A stretch of 64,000 nt of DNA, taken from assembly GCF_002101595.1 (NCBI RefSeq), contig NZ_LQOM01000035.1, forward strand, positions 1-64,000, read 5' to 3'. A program made the position numbers and the translations under genes. Of this stretch, positions 49,640 through 56,917 are shown piece by piece. How positions within the stretch are numbered: the first letter of the stretch is position 1; each line of letters begins with the position of its first letter. The stretch comes from Mycobacterium celatum. GTDB lineage: Bacteria > Actinomycetota > Actinomycetes > Mycobacteriales > Mycobacteriaceae. The notes beneath the pieces are model-generated. The model had not been told where the DNA came from. It was given only the letters and a program-made list of their open reading frames with translations, and made no database searches.

Positions 49640-50695
49640 ATGCCAACGGAAGCAGCAGTCAAGGCAGAAGAAACATTGATCCACGTCCTGTGGATCAACG
49701 CGGGTCTGAGTTGCGATGGCGATTCGGTGGCGTTGACTGCCGCCACCCAGCCCAGCGTCGAGGAGATCGCGCTGGGCGCCCTCCCCGGTCTGCCCAAGAT
49801 CGCCGTCCACTGGCCACTGATCGATTTCGAATGTGGGCCCACCGGTGGGGCCGACGATTTCCTCGAGTGGTTCTTCAAAGCCGATCGCGGCGAACTTGAA
49901 CCATTCGTCTTGGTCGTCGAGGGATCGATCCCCAACGAGGCCATCAAGAGCGAAGGCTATTGGTGCGGGTTCGGGAACAACCCCGCGACGGGACAACCGA
50001 TGACCACCAGCGAGTGGCTGGACCGGCTTACGCCCAAGGCGACCGCGGTGGTCGCGGTAGGGACCTGCGCCACCTATGGCGGCATTCATGCGATGGCCGG
50101 CAACCCCACCGGGGCGATGGGTGTACCGGACTACCTCGGGTGGGACTGGAAGAGCAAGGCGGGAATCCCGATCGTCTGCGTCCCGGGCTGCCCGATCCAT
50201 CCGGACAACCTGTCCGAAACGCTGACTTACCTGCTGTACATGGCCACCGGACAGGCGCCGATGATCCCGCTCGACGACGCGCTGCGGCCGCAGTGGCTGT
50301 TCGGCCACACCGTGCACGAAGGTTGCGACCGGGCCGGCTACTACGAGCAGGGCGACTTCGCCACCGAGTACGGATCTCCCAAATGCATTGTGAAGCTTGG
50401 ATGTTGGGGTCCAGTCGTCAAATGCAACGTACCCAAACGCGGCTGGATCAACGGTATTGGCGGTTGCCCCAACGTCGGTGGCATCTGCATCGGATGCACC
50501 ATGCCGGGATTCCCGGACAAGTTCATGCCGTTCATGGACGAGCCGCCGGGCGGCAAAGTTTCGACAACCGCGTCTGGGCTTTACGGCTCGCTGATCCGCA
50601 ACCTGCGCGGCATCACCGGGCGCACCGTCGACAAGGAGCCGCGCTGGCGGCACAAGGGCACCGAACTCACCACGGGCGCCCGGCGCACCTGGTAG
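49640..50695 (+). CDS. hhyS: Group 1h [NiFe]-hydrogenase small subunit
   Basis: A 351-aa electron-transfer subunit. There is no Tat signal, unlike most group 1 enzymes and as expected for group 1h. Proximal cluster ligands: Cys25, Asp28 (in AGLSCDGD, where most enzymes have Cys), Cys143 (GTCATYGG) and Cys184 (VPGCPI). Medial/distal sites: His226, Cys229, Cys249, Cys255 and Cys262, Cys276, Cys283, Cys286. The CxxD pattern is the hallmark of the actinobacterial-type, O2-insensitive hydrogenase. The start follows a GTG alternative at 49592; I chose ATG 49640 because the fold begins right after. Confidence 0.95.
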   Translation: MPTEAAVKAEETLIHVLWINAGLSCDGDSVALTAATQPSVEEIALGALPGLPKIAVHWPLIDFECGPTGGADDFLEWFFKADRGELEPFVLVVEGSIPNEAIKSEGYWCGFGNNPATGQPMTTSEWLDRLTPKATAVVAVGTCATYGGIHAMAGNPTGAMGVPDYLGWDWKSKAGIPIVCVPGCPIHPDNLSETLTYLLYMATGQAPMIPLDDALRPQWLFGHTVHEGCDRAGYYEQGDFATEYGSPKCIVKLGCWGPVVKCNVPKRGWINGIGGCPNVGGICIGCTMPGFPDKFMPFMDEPPGGKVSTTASGLYGSLIRNLRGITGRTVDKEPRWRHKGTELTTGARRTW

Positions 50696-50734
50696 CGGCC
50701 CAAACGCTCACCACAGATTAGAGAGTGAATTTCG

Positions 50735-52528
50735 ATGACAACGATCATCCCCGAGCCGTCCCAGGCCAAGCGCGAACCCGGCCAACTGGTGGAGATGGCC
50801 TGGGACCCCATTACCCGGATCGTCGGCAGCCTGGGCATCTACACCAAGATCGACTTCGACAACAAAGAAGTAGTCGAATGCCACAGCACGTCGTCGATCT
50901 TCCGTGGCTACTCATTGTTCATGAAGGGCAAGGATCCTCGCGACGCGCACTTCATCACCAGCCGCATCTGCGGGATCTGCGGTGACAACCACTGCACATG
51001 CTCGTGTTACACCCAGAACATGGCCTACGGGGTCAAGCCGCCGCATTTGGCCGAGTGGATCGTCAACCTCGGCGAGGCCGCGGAATACATGTTCGACCAC
51101 AACATCTTCCAGGAGAACCTGGTCGGCGTGGACTTCTGCGAAAAAATGGTCTCCGAAACCAATCCGGGCGTGCTGAGCAAGGCCGAGAACACCCCGGCGC
51201 CGCACGCCGACATGCACGGCTACAAGACGATCGCCGACATCATGCGGTCGCTCAACCCGTTTTCCGGCGAGTTCTACCGCGAAGCGCTGCAAACCAGCCG
51301 CTACACCCGGGAAATGTTCTGTCTGATGGAGGGCAGGCACGTCCACCCCTCCACGCTGTACCCCGGCGGGGTCGGCACCGTCGCGACAGTTCAACTGATG
51401 ACCGACTACATGACCCGGCTCATGCGCTACGTCGAGTTCATGAAGAAGGTCGTTCCCATGCACGACGACCTGTTCGACTTCTTCTACGAAGCGATCCCCG
51501 GTTACGAGAAAGTCGGCCTGCGCCGCACGCTGCTGGGTTGCTGGGGTTCTTTCCAGGATCCTGAGTACTGCAACTTCTCCTACAAGGACATGGAGTCGTG
51601 GGGCCGCAAGATGTTCGTCACGCCCGGGGTGGTCGTCGACGGCAAGCTGGTCACCACATCGCTGGTCGACATCAACCTCGGCATCCGGATCCTCTTGGGC
51701 AGTTCGTATTACGACGACTGGACCGACCAGGAGATGTTCGTCAAGACCGACCCGCTGGGCAATCCGGTGGATCGTCGTCATCCTTGGAACCAGCACACCA
51801 ACCCCCACCCGCAGAAGCGGGACATGGACGGCGGCAACTACAGCTGGGTGATGTCCCCGCGCTGGTTCGACGGCAAAGACCACCTCGCGCTGGACACCGG
51901 CGGCGGGCCGCTGGCCCGGCTGTGGGCAACCGCGCTGGCCGGCTTGGTCGACATCGGCTACGTCAAGTCGACCGGACAGAGCGTGCAGATCAACCTGCCC
52001 AAGACCGCGCTCAAGGGACCCGTCGAACTGGAGTGGAAGATCCCGCGGCACGGGTCCAACACGATCGAGCGCGACCGGGCGCGGACCTACTTCCAGGCCT
52101 ATTCGGCGGCCTGCGCACTGCACTTCTGCGAGCAGGCACTCGGCGAGATCCGGGCCGGCCGCACCAAGACCTGGGAGCGCTTCGAGGTGCCCAAGGAAGG
52201 CATCGGCTGCGGGTTCACCGAGGCGGTGCGCGGAGTACTGAGCCATCACATGGTGATTCGCGACGGCAAGATCGCCAACTACCACCCCTACCCGCCCACG
52301 CCGTGGAACGCCAACCCGCGCGATGTCTACGGCACGCCGGGACCGTACGAGGATGCGGTACAGGGCCAGCCGATCTTCGAGGAGAACGACCGAGAGCACT
52401 TCAAGGGCATCGACATCATGCGCACGGTGCGCAGCTTCGACCCGTGTCTGCCCTGCGGGGTGCACATGTATTTGGGCAAGGGCAAGACGCTGGAGCGGTT
52501 GCACTCGCCGACCCAAGCGACGGAGTGA
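50735..52528 (+). CDS. hhyL: Group 1h [NiFe]-hydrogenase large subunit
   Basis: A 597-aa catalytic subunit. Ni-Fe ligands: N-terminal RICGICGDNHC (Cys79, Cys82) and C-terminal DPCLPCGVH (Cys571, Cys574, ending at His577). The 20-residue extension after His577 (MYLGKGKTLERLHSPTQATE) is the part the endopeptidase should remove once nickel is in place. The hydrogenase oxidises atmospheric-level H2 during starvation in related mycobacteria. 39 bases after hhyS; 3 bases before the NifU/Rieske gene. Confidence 0.96.
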   Translation: MTTIIPEPSQAKREPGQLVEMAWDPITRIVGSLGIYTKIDFDNKEVVECHSTSSIFRGYSLFMKGKDPRDAHFITSRICGICGDNHCTCSCYTQNMAYGVKPPHLAEWIVNLGEAAEYMFDHNIFQENLVGVDFCEKMVSETNPGVLSKAENTPAPHADMHGYKTIADIMRSLNPFSGEFYREALQTSRYTREMFCLMEGRHVHPSTLYPGGVGTVATVQLMTDYMTRLMRYVEFMKKVVPMHDDLFDFFYEAIPGYEKVGLRRTLLGCWGSFQDPEYCNFSYKDMESWGRKMFVTPGVVVDGKLVTTSLVDINLGIRILLGSSYYDDWTDQEMFVKTDPLGNPVDRRHPWNQHTNPHPQKRDMDGGNYSWVMSPRWFDGKDHLALDTGGGPLARLWATALAGLVDIGYVKSTGQSVQINLPKTALKGPVELEWKIPRHGSNTIERDRARTYFQAYSAACALHFCEQALGEIRAGRTKTWERFEVPKEGIGCGFTEAVRGVLSHHMVIRDGKIANYHPYPPTPWNANPRDVYGTPGPYEDAVQGQPIFEENDREHFKGIDIMRTVRSFDPCLPCGVHMYLGKGKTLERLHSPTQATE

Positions 52529-52531
52529 TGC

Positions 52532-53416
52532 ATGGCAGATCGCCCCGAGCAGTCACAGGGGGACGCGCAATGGCGCACGGCGGGCGATCGGATCCAGACG
52601 CTGCTGGACGCGACCTCGACGGGCGGGGTGGCCGCGCGTGAGCGCGCCGAACAACTGGTCCGCGAGGTAGTCGGACTCTACGGTGCGGCCCTGTCGCGGA
52701 TCGTGGATCTGGTCGCGGACGCGGCGGTGATCGAACGGCTGGCCGGCGACGACTTGGTGGCCAGTCTGCTGCTGGTGCACGGGCTGCACCCGCACGACGT
52801 GCACCGCCGAATCTCCGATGCGCTGGACCGGGTGCGTCCATACCTGGGGTCGCACGGCGGGGACGTGCACCTGCTCGAGATCGTCGGCGATACGGTGCGC
52901 CTTCAGTTCTCGGGCAGCTGCAAGAGTTGTCCGTCGTCGGCGGTGACGCTGGAGTTGGCCGTCGAGGACGCGATTCGCGCTGCGGCACCCGAAGTTTCGT
53001 CGATCGAAGTCATCGCCGCCGATGCCGACGCGGTGATCCCGGCGGAGTCCCTGCTGACCAAGGTCCATTCCAACGGCAGTGGGCCGCAGTGGCATCCGGT
53101 GCCCGGCTTTGCCGAGCTCGCGCCCGGCGAAATCGGCGGCTTCGTGGTCGCCGGGGTGCCGGTGCTGGCATGCCGGGTAGGTGACCGGCTCTACGCCTAC
53201 CGCGACCACTGCCCGGGCTGCGAAGGTTCGCTCGCGGGCGCGCAACTGCAGGACGCACTGTTGCGGTGCCCCCGCTGTCACGCCCGTTTCGACGTCGTGC
53301 ACGCGGGTGCCGGGCTGGACGACACGACAGCACACCTGGATCCCATCCCACTCCTGGTGCGTGACGGGGTGTTGTCGCTAGCGGCTCCCGCCGAGTCGAC
53401 GGGTGTGTCGGCATGA
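52532..53416 (+). CDS. NifU-like / Rieske-like Fe-S protein of the hydrogenase operon
   Basis: A 294-aa two-domain protein. Residues ~95-160 form a NifU C-terminal-type cluster domain (SHGGDVHLLEIVGD, Cys130-Cys133 in GSCKSCPSS). Residues ~185-255 have a Rieske-like fold with QWHPVPGFAELAPGEIGGFV, but the ligand sites read CPGC (Cys227, Cys230) and CPRCH (Cys246, Cys249, His250) instead of the usual CxH and CxxH. This protein is always placed next to the group 1h subunits and is thought to pass electrons from the small subunit toward the respiratory chain. Whether the second site holds a [2Fe-2S] cluster or zinc is open. Confidence 0.85.
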   Translation: MADRPEQSQGDAQWRTAGDRIQTLLDATSTGGVAARERAEQLVREVVGLYGAALSRIVDLVADAAVIERLAGDDLVASLLLVHGLHPHDVHRRISDALDRVRPYLGSHGGDVHLLEIVGDTVRLQFSGSCKSCPSSAVTLELAVEDAIRAAAPEVSSIEVIAADADAVIPAESLLTKVHSNGSGPQWHPVPGFAELAPGEIGGFVVAGVPVLACRVGDRLYAYRDHCPGCEGSLAGAQLQDALLRCPRCHARFDVVHAGAGLDDTTAHLDPIPLLVRDGVLSLAAPAESTGVSA

Positions 53417-54039
53417 CCAGTCCCTACGACGTCTTGGCCCGCATCAGCGGCAACCGCCGTGCGCCCGAGCCTGCGGGTCAGCGGTGCGAGATGTGCTCGG
53501 AGTGCATCGCCGATGCGCATCAGCACGTCGTGAACATTGCTGCCCGCCAGCTGATGTGCGTCTGCCGCGGGTGCTATCTGTTGTTCACCGACTCCCAGGC
53601 CGAGCTGCGCTACCGTGCAGTGCCCGACCGGTATCTGGCTTTCCCGGACTTCGCGCTGGATCGCCGCGCGTGGGAGGCGCTGCAGATTCCCGTGGGGCTG
53701 GCGTTCTTCTTCCGCAACTCGGCGCTGGACCGCACTGTTGCGTTCTATCCGGGGCCGGCGGGAGCATGCGAATCCGAACTCGACCTCGACGCGTGGACCG
53801 CGATCAGTGCCGCCGAACCTCGAGTGAGCCTGGTCGCCGACGACGTCGAGGCTCTGCTGGTGCGCGTGCCCGAGGAGGGACCGCCCCTGTGCTATCTGGT
53901 CCCGATCGATGCCTGCTACGAATTCGTGGGCCGGTTGCGAAAGTTGTGGCGCGGCTTCGACGGTGGGCAGGAGGCTCGCGAGTACATCGACGAATTCTTC
54001 GCGACGCTGGCCTCGCGCAGTGTGGAGCGACGACGATGA
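53413..54039 (+). CDS. DUF5947 family protein (hydrogenase-associated)
   Basis: A 208-aa cytoplasmic protein with an N-terminal cysteine cluster: RCEMCSECIADAHQHVVNIA followed by CVCRGC, and later CYLLFTDS. Cys/His residues at 27-53 could bind zinc or iron. The rest (AVPDRYLAFPDFALDRRAWE, IPVGLAFFFRNSALDR) is a conserved domain of unknown function found with actinobacterial hydrogenases. Its ATG overlaps the stop of the previous gene (ATGA), so its level is tied to the Fe-S protein. Confidence 0.8.
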   Translation: MTSPYDVLARISGNRRAPEPAGQRCEMCSECIADAHQHVVNIAARQLMCVCRGCYLLFTDSQAELRYRAVPDRYLAFPDFALDRRAWEALQIPVGLAFFFRNSALDRTVAFYPGPAGACESELDLDAWTAISAAEPRVSLVADDVEALLVRVPEEGPPLCYLVPIDACYEFVGRLRKLWRGFDGGQEAREYIDEFFATLASRSVERRR

Positions 54040-54683
54040 GCGCAGCAGATCTGGCGTTCGCCGTCGTCGACGTCGCCCCGGAACCATACGCCGTCACCCC
54101 TGCGCTGACTGCGCGTGTCGACGTTTCGACGTCCACGCAGGAACAGGTGCACGCGATCGCACTGCGCTGCCAGGTACGGATCGAGCCCTTGCGGCGCGGC
54201 TATTCCGATGACGAGGCTGCCGGACTGACCGATCTGTTCGGGCCCCGGGAGCGCTGGGCAACCACCCAGCGCACATTCCTCTGGCAGCACTGCACCGCGA
54301 TGGTGCCGGGGTTCACCGGTGCCACCGACGTAACGCTCTCGTTGCCGTGCACATACGACTTCGAGGTCGCCGCGGCCAAGTACTTCCACGCGTTACGGGA
54401 CGGCGCCGTGCCGCTGCTTTTCCTGTTCAGCGGAACGGTGTTCAGGGCCGGCACGCGTGGCTTGTCCGTCCAGCAGGTGCCGTGGGACTGCGAAGGCCGC
54501 TACGACATGCCGGTGGCGGTGTGGCGGGATCTCATCCGGCAGCACTACCCCGACAGCGGGTGGGTGCGGCTGGGCCACGACACGGCGACGGCGCTGGCCG
54601 CCTACAAGTCGGTGCACGGCCTGTTGTCGATCGACGACGCCATCACCGCGCTGCTGGCAACGGCTCGCCAGGAGGTCCCATGA
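54036..54683 (+). CDS. DUF6084 family protein (hydrogenase-associated)
   Basis: A 215-aa protein starting MSAADLAFAVVDVAPEPYAV at ATG 54036. It is mostly beta-structured and has conserved WATTQRTFLWQHC and PFTGATDVTLSLPC-like stretches (PGFTGATDVTLSLPC), then FDVEVAAAKYFHAL-type sequence and FLFSGTVF. It recurs only in hydrogenase loci, which suggests a chaperone or assembly role. Overlaps the genes on either side by 4 bases. Confidence 0.8.
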   Translation: MSAADLAFAVVDVAPEPYAVTPALTARVDVSTSTQEQVHAIALRCQVRIEPLRRGYSDDEAAGLTDLFGPRERWATTQRTFLWQHCTAMVPGFTGATDVTLSLPCTYDFEVAAAKYFHALRDGAVPLLFLFSGTVFRAGTRGLSVQQVPWDCEGRYDMPVAVWRDLIRQHYPDSGWVRLGHDTATALAAYKSVHGLLSIDDAITALLATARQEVP

Positions 54684-56032
54684 GCACCGGTTGGGACCGG
54701 GCCCGCGCGGTTGCCGACGCGGTGCTCTACGAGGGTTACCTGCTCTACCCGTACCGCGCCTCGTCGAGCAGGAACCAATCACGTTGGCAGTGGGGCGTTC
54801 TGGGCCCACCGGGTGCGGTCGAGGCGGGCGTCGGCGAGGACGACGGGCTCTCGGCGCAATTCCTGGTGGCCGCCGATGCCATCACGCTGGTGCTGCGCTT
54901 CCTTCACCTTCAGCACCGGGGAGCCGAACAAGACACGGGCGGTGGGCGCTACCGACCGGTCGACGAGCTGAGCACGCCGTCCGGCCGCTGGCTTTCCTGG
55001 GATGAGGCTGTCGAACGTGAGTTGTCTTTCGGGCCTTTCGAACTCGACGAGCCGGACCGTCGATGGACGTTGCCGGTGACGGTGTCGTCGGGAACCGACA
55101 TCGAGGCGGTCCCAGGTGGCAGGCTGGTGCGCACCCGCCAAGAAGTACGCGCGTCGCTGACCGTCGACGTCGAGCGTGACCACGGCCTGGACCGAGTCAC
55201 GGTGTCTGTGCGCAACGGCGGCACCGCAGCGACCGACAAGCACGACGCCATCGCCAGATCGCTGATCGGCACTCACCTGATCGTCGACGCCGTTGGCGGA
55301 GAATTTGTTTCGTTGCTGGAGCCACCGGAATCCGCCTCGGTCGCCGCCGCGCGCTGCCGGCAACACCGGTGCTTTCCGGTGCTGGCGGGCCCACCCGGCG
55401 AGCACGACCTGCTGCTGATCTCGCCGATCATCCTCTACGACCACCCCGAGATCGCCGAGCAGAGCGAAGGCGCACTCTACGACGCCACCGAGATCGACGA
55501 GATCCTCACCTTGCGAGTGATGACCATGACCGAGGAGGAGAAGGCGCAGGCCCGCGCCACCGATCCGCTGGCTGCGCAGATCATTGACCGCTGCGACGCG
55601 ATGTCGCCGGAGGCGATGCAGCGCCTGCACGGAGTGCTGCGCGATCCGCACACTGGCAGCGCAGCCGGCCGGCCCGGACTGATTCCCGAGATACCCGACG
55701 GTGTGCAGTGGTGGGATCCCTTGGCCGACAACGCAGTCCGCCCCGACAGCGATGCCGTCCTGGTGAACGGTGTGCGAGTGGCGCGCGGCAGCCGGGTGCG
55801 GCTGCACCCGGCCCGACGTGCCGACGCCCAAGACCTGTTCTTCTCGGGCAAGACCGCTCGCGTGACCTCGGTACACGAGGACGTCGACGGCAACCAGCAT
55901 GTCGGAGTCGTGGTCGAAGACGACCCGGCAGCCGAGCTGCATGACTGGTACGGCCGCTACCTGTACTTCGCGCCCGACGAAGTCGAACCGCTCGAAGCTC
56001 ACGAAGAAAGGAAGCCGACATGGAGATCTTAG
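54680..56032 (+). CDS. Hydrogenase-associated protein of unknown function, 450 aa
   Basis: A 450-aa soluble protein with ATG overlapping the DUF6084 stop. N-terminal VADAVLYEGYLLYPYRASSS is a conserved opening; then YRPVDELSTPSGRW, ISPIILYDHPEIAEQSEGAL and TLRVMTMTEEEKAQARATDP. The C-terminal part (RVRLHPARRADAQDLFFSGK and TARVTSVHEDVDGNQHVGVV) looks like an SH3-like beta barrel. No catalytic motif is seen. Conserved beside group 1h hydrogenases; role unknown. Confidence 0.75.
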   Translation: MSTGWDRARAVADAVLYEGYLLYPYRASSSRNQSRWQWGVLGPPGAVEAGVGEDDGLSAQFLVAADAITLVLRFLHLQHRGAEQDTGGGRYRPVDELSTPSGRWLSWDEAVERELSFGPFELDEPDRRWTLPVTVSSGTDIEAVPGGRLVRTRQEVRASLTVDVERDHGLDRVTVSVRNGGTAATDKHDAIARSLIGTHLIVDAVGGEFVSLLEPPESASVAAARCRQHRCFPVLAGPPGEHDLLLISPIILYDHPEIAEQSEGALYDATEIDEILTLRVMTMTEEEKAQARATDPLAAQIIDRCDAMSPEAMQRLHGVLRDPHTGSAAGRPGLIPEIPDGVQWWDPLADNAVRPDSDAVLVNGVRVARGSRVRLHPARRADAQDLFFSGKTARVTSVHEDVDGNQHVGVVVEDDPAAELHDWYGRYLYFAPDEVEPLEAHEERKPTWRS

Positions 56033-56139
56033 GTTGGGTGTTCATAGCCATCCTGGCGGCGATCGGATTGATCGCGATTGGTTTAGGGCTGCGATCGGTT
56101 CCGGATGCCAGACGGTATCTGAAGATCCGGCACATGTAG
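56020..56139 (+). CDS. 39-aa single-helix membrane microprotein (DUF6893-like)
   Basis: An ORF of 39 codons starting ATG 56020 inside the end of the previous gene (13-bp overlap) and preceded by GAAAGGAAG. Sequence: MEILGWVFIAILAAIGLIAI, then GLGLRSVPDARRYLKIRHM. One transmembrane helix (about 5-24) and a basic, Arg/Lys-rich cytoplasmic tail ending in RRYLKIR. It resembles the DUF6893 microproteins found in hydrogenase operons. It could anchor the complex to the membrane, as described for scaffold subunits of other high-affinity hydrogenases. Confidence 0.7.
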   Translation: MEILGWVFIAILAAIGLIAIGLGLRSVPDARRYLKIRHM

Positions 56140-56158
56140 CGGAGTCATCGTCGGCGTA

Positions 56159-56653
56159 ATGACGTCCCGCATCTTGATAGCCGGGATCGGCAACATCTTC
56201 CTCGGTGACGACGGCTTCGGTCCCGAGGTGATGCGCCATGTGTGTGATCGGGTCGACGGCTCAGATGGGTTGCGCGCCACCGATTACGGAATCGGGGGCA
56301 TGCACTTGGCTTACGACCTCCTTGAAGGTTGGGACGCCCTGGTGCTCGTCGACGCGCTGCCCAACCGGGGCTCACCGGGCACGCTCCACGTCTTCGAGGC
56401 CGACCATGGCGAGCACGAGTTGACCCCGGCGCTGGATGCGCACGGCATGGACCCGGCAGTGGTGTTCGCGAGCCTTCGGGCCCTTGGCGGCGTTGCTCCC
56501 CGGACTGTCGTGGTGGGGTGCGAAGTTGCCGACGTCACTGACGGCATCGGCTTGAGCGAGCCCGTCCAAGCCGCCGTGCCGGGCGCGGTGACGGCGGTCG
56601 AGTCGGCGGTGGCGATGCTGCGCGCCGCGGACCACAGCCTGCGAGAGGTTTGA
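56159..56653 (+). CDS. Hydrogenase maturation endopeptidase
   Basis: A 164-aa HyaD/HycI-type protease. N-terminal IAGIGNIFLGDDGFGPEVMR holds the first nickel-sensing acidic residue (Asp-Asp in place of Asp-Glu), the second in LVLVDALPN and the His in DAHGMDPAVV. It clips the C-terminal extension of HhyL behind His577 after nickel insertion. Starts 20 bases after the microprotein, 3 bases before hypC. Confidence 0.92.
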   Translation: MTSRILIAGIGNIFLGDDGFGPEVMRHVCDRVDGSDGLRATDYGIGGMHLAYDLLEGWDALVLVDALPNRGSPGTLHVFEADHGEHELTPALDAHGMDPAVVFASLRALGGVAPRTVVVGCEVADVTDGIGLSEPVQAAVPGAVTAVESAVAMLRAADHSLREV

Positions 56654-56656
56654 CAG

Positions 56657-56917
56657 ATGTGTCTGGGGATCCCGGGTCAAGTCGTCCAGATGCTCGACGG
56701 CTACGACGGACAACTCGCGCTGGTCGACGTCGCCGGCGAGGCCCGCAAGGTCAATGTGGGCATGCTGCCGGATGAGACGTTAGTTCCCGGTGACTGGGTG
56801 ATCATCCACATGGGCTTCGCCGTCGAGAAAACAGACCGGGCCGGCGCCGAGCAGGCAATGGCCGGTCTCGAGCTGATGGGCCGGAGCCGCGACGCACCGC
56901 TGCCGGGCAGTGGTTGA
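56657..56917 (+). CDS. hypC: HypC hydrogenase chaperone, copy 1
   Basis: An 86-aa HypC with N-terminal MCLGIPGQV (Cys2 is the iron-carrying residue), VDVAGEARKVNVGML and GDWVIIHMGFAVEK. It shuttles the Fe(CN)2CO group with HypD to the large subunit. The hypF start overlaps its end by 8 bases. A second, divergent hypC lies at 61756. Confidence 0.93.
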   Translation: MCLGIPGQVVQMLDGYDGQLALVDVAGEARKVNVGMLPDETLVPGDWVIIHMGFAVEKTDRAGAEQAMAGLELMGRSRDAPLPGSG

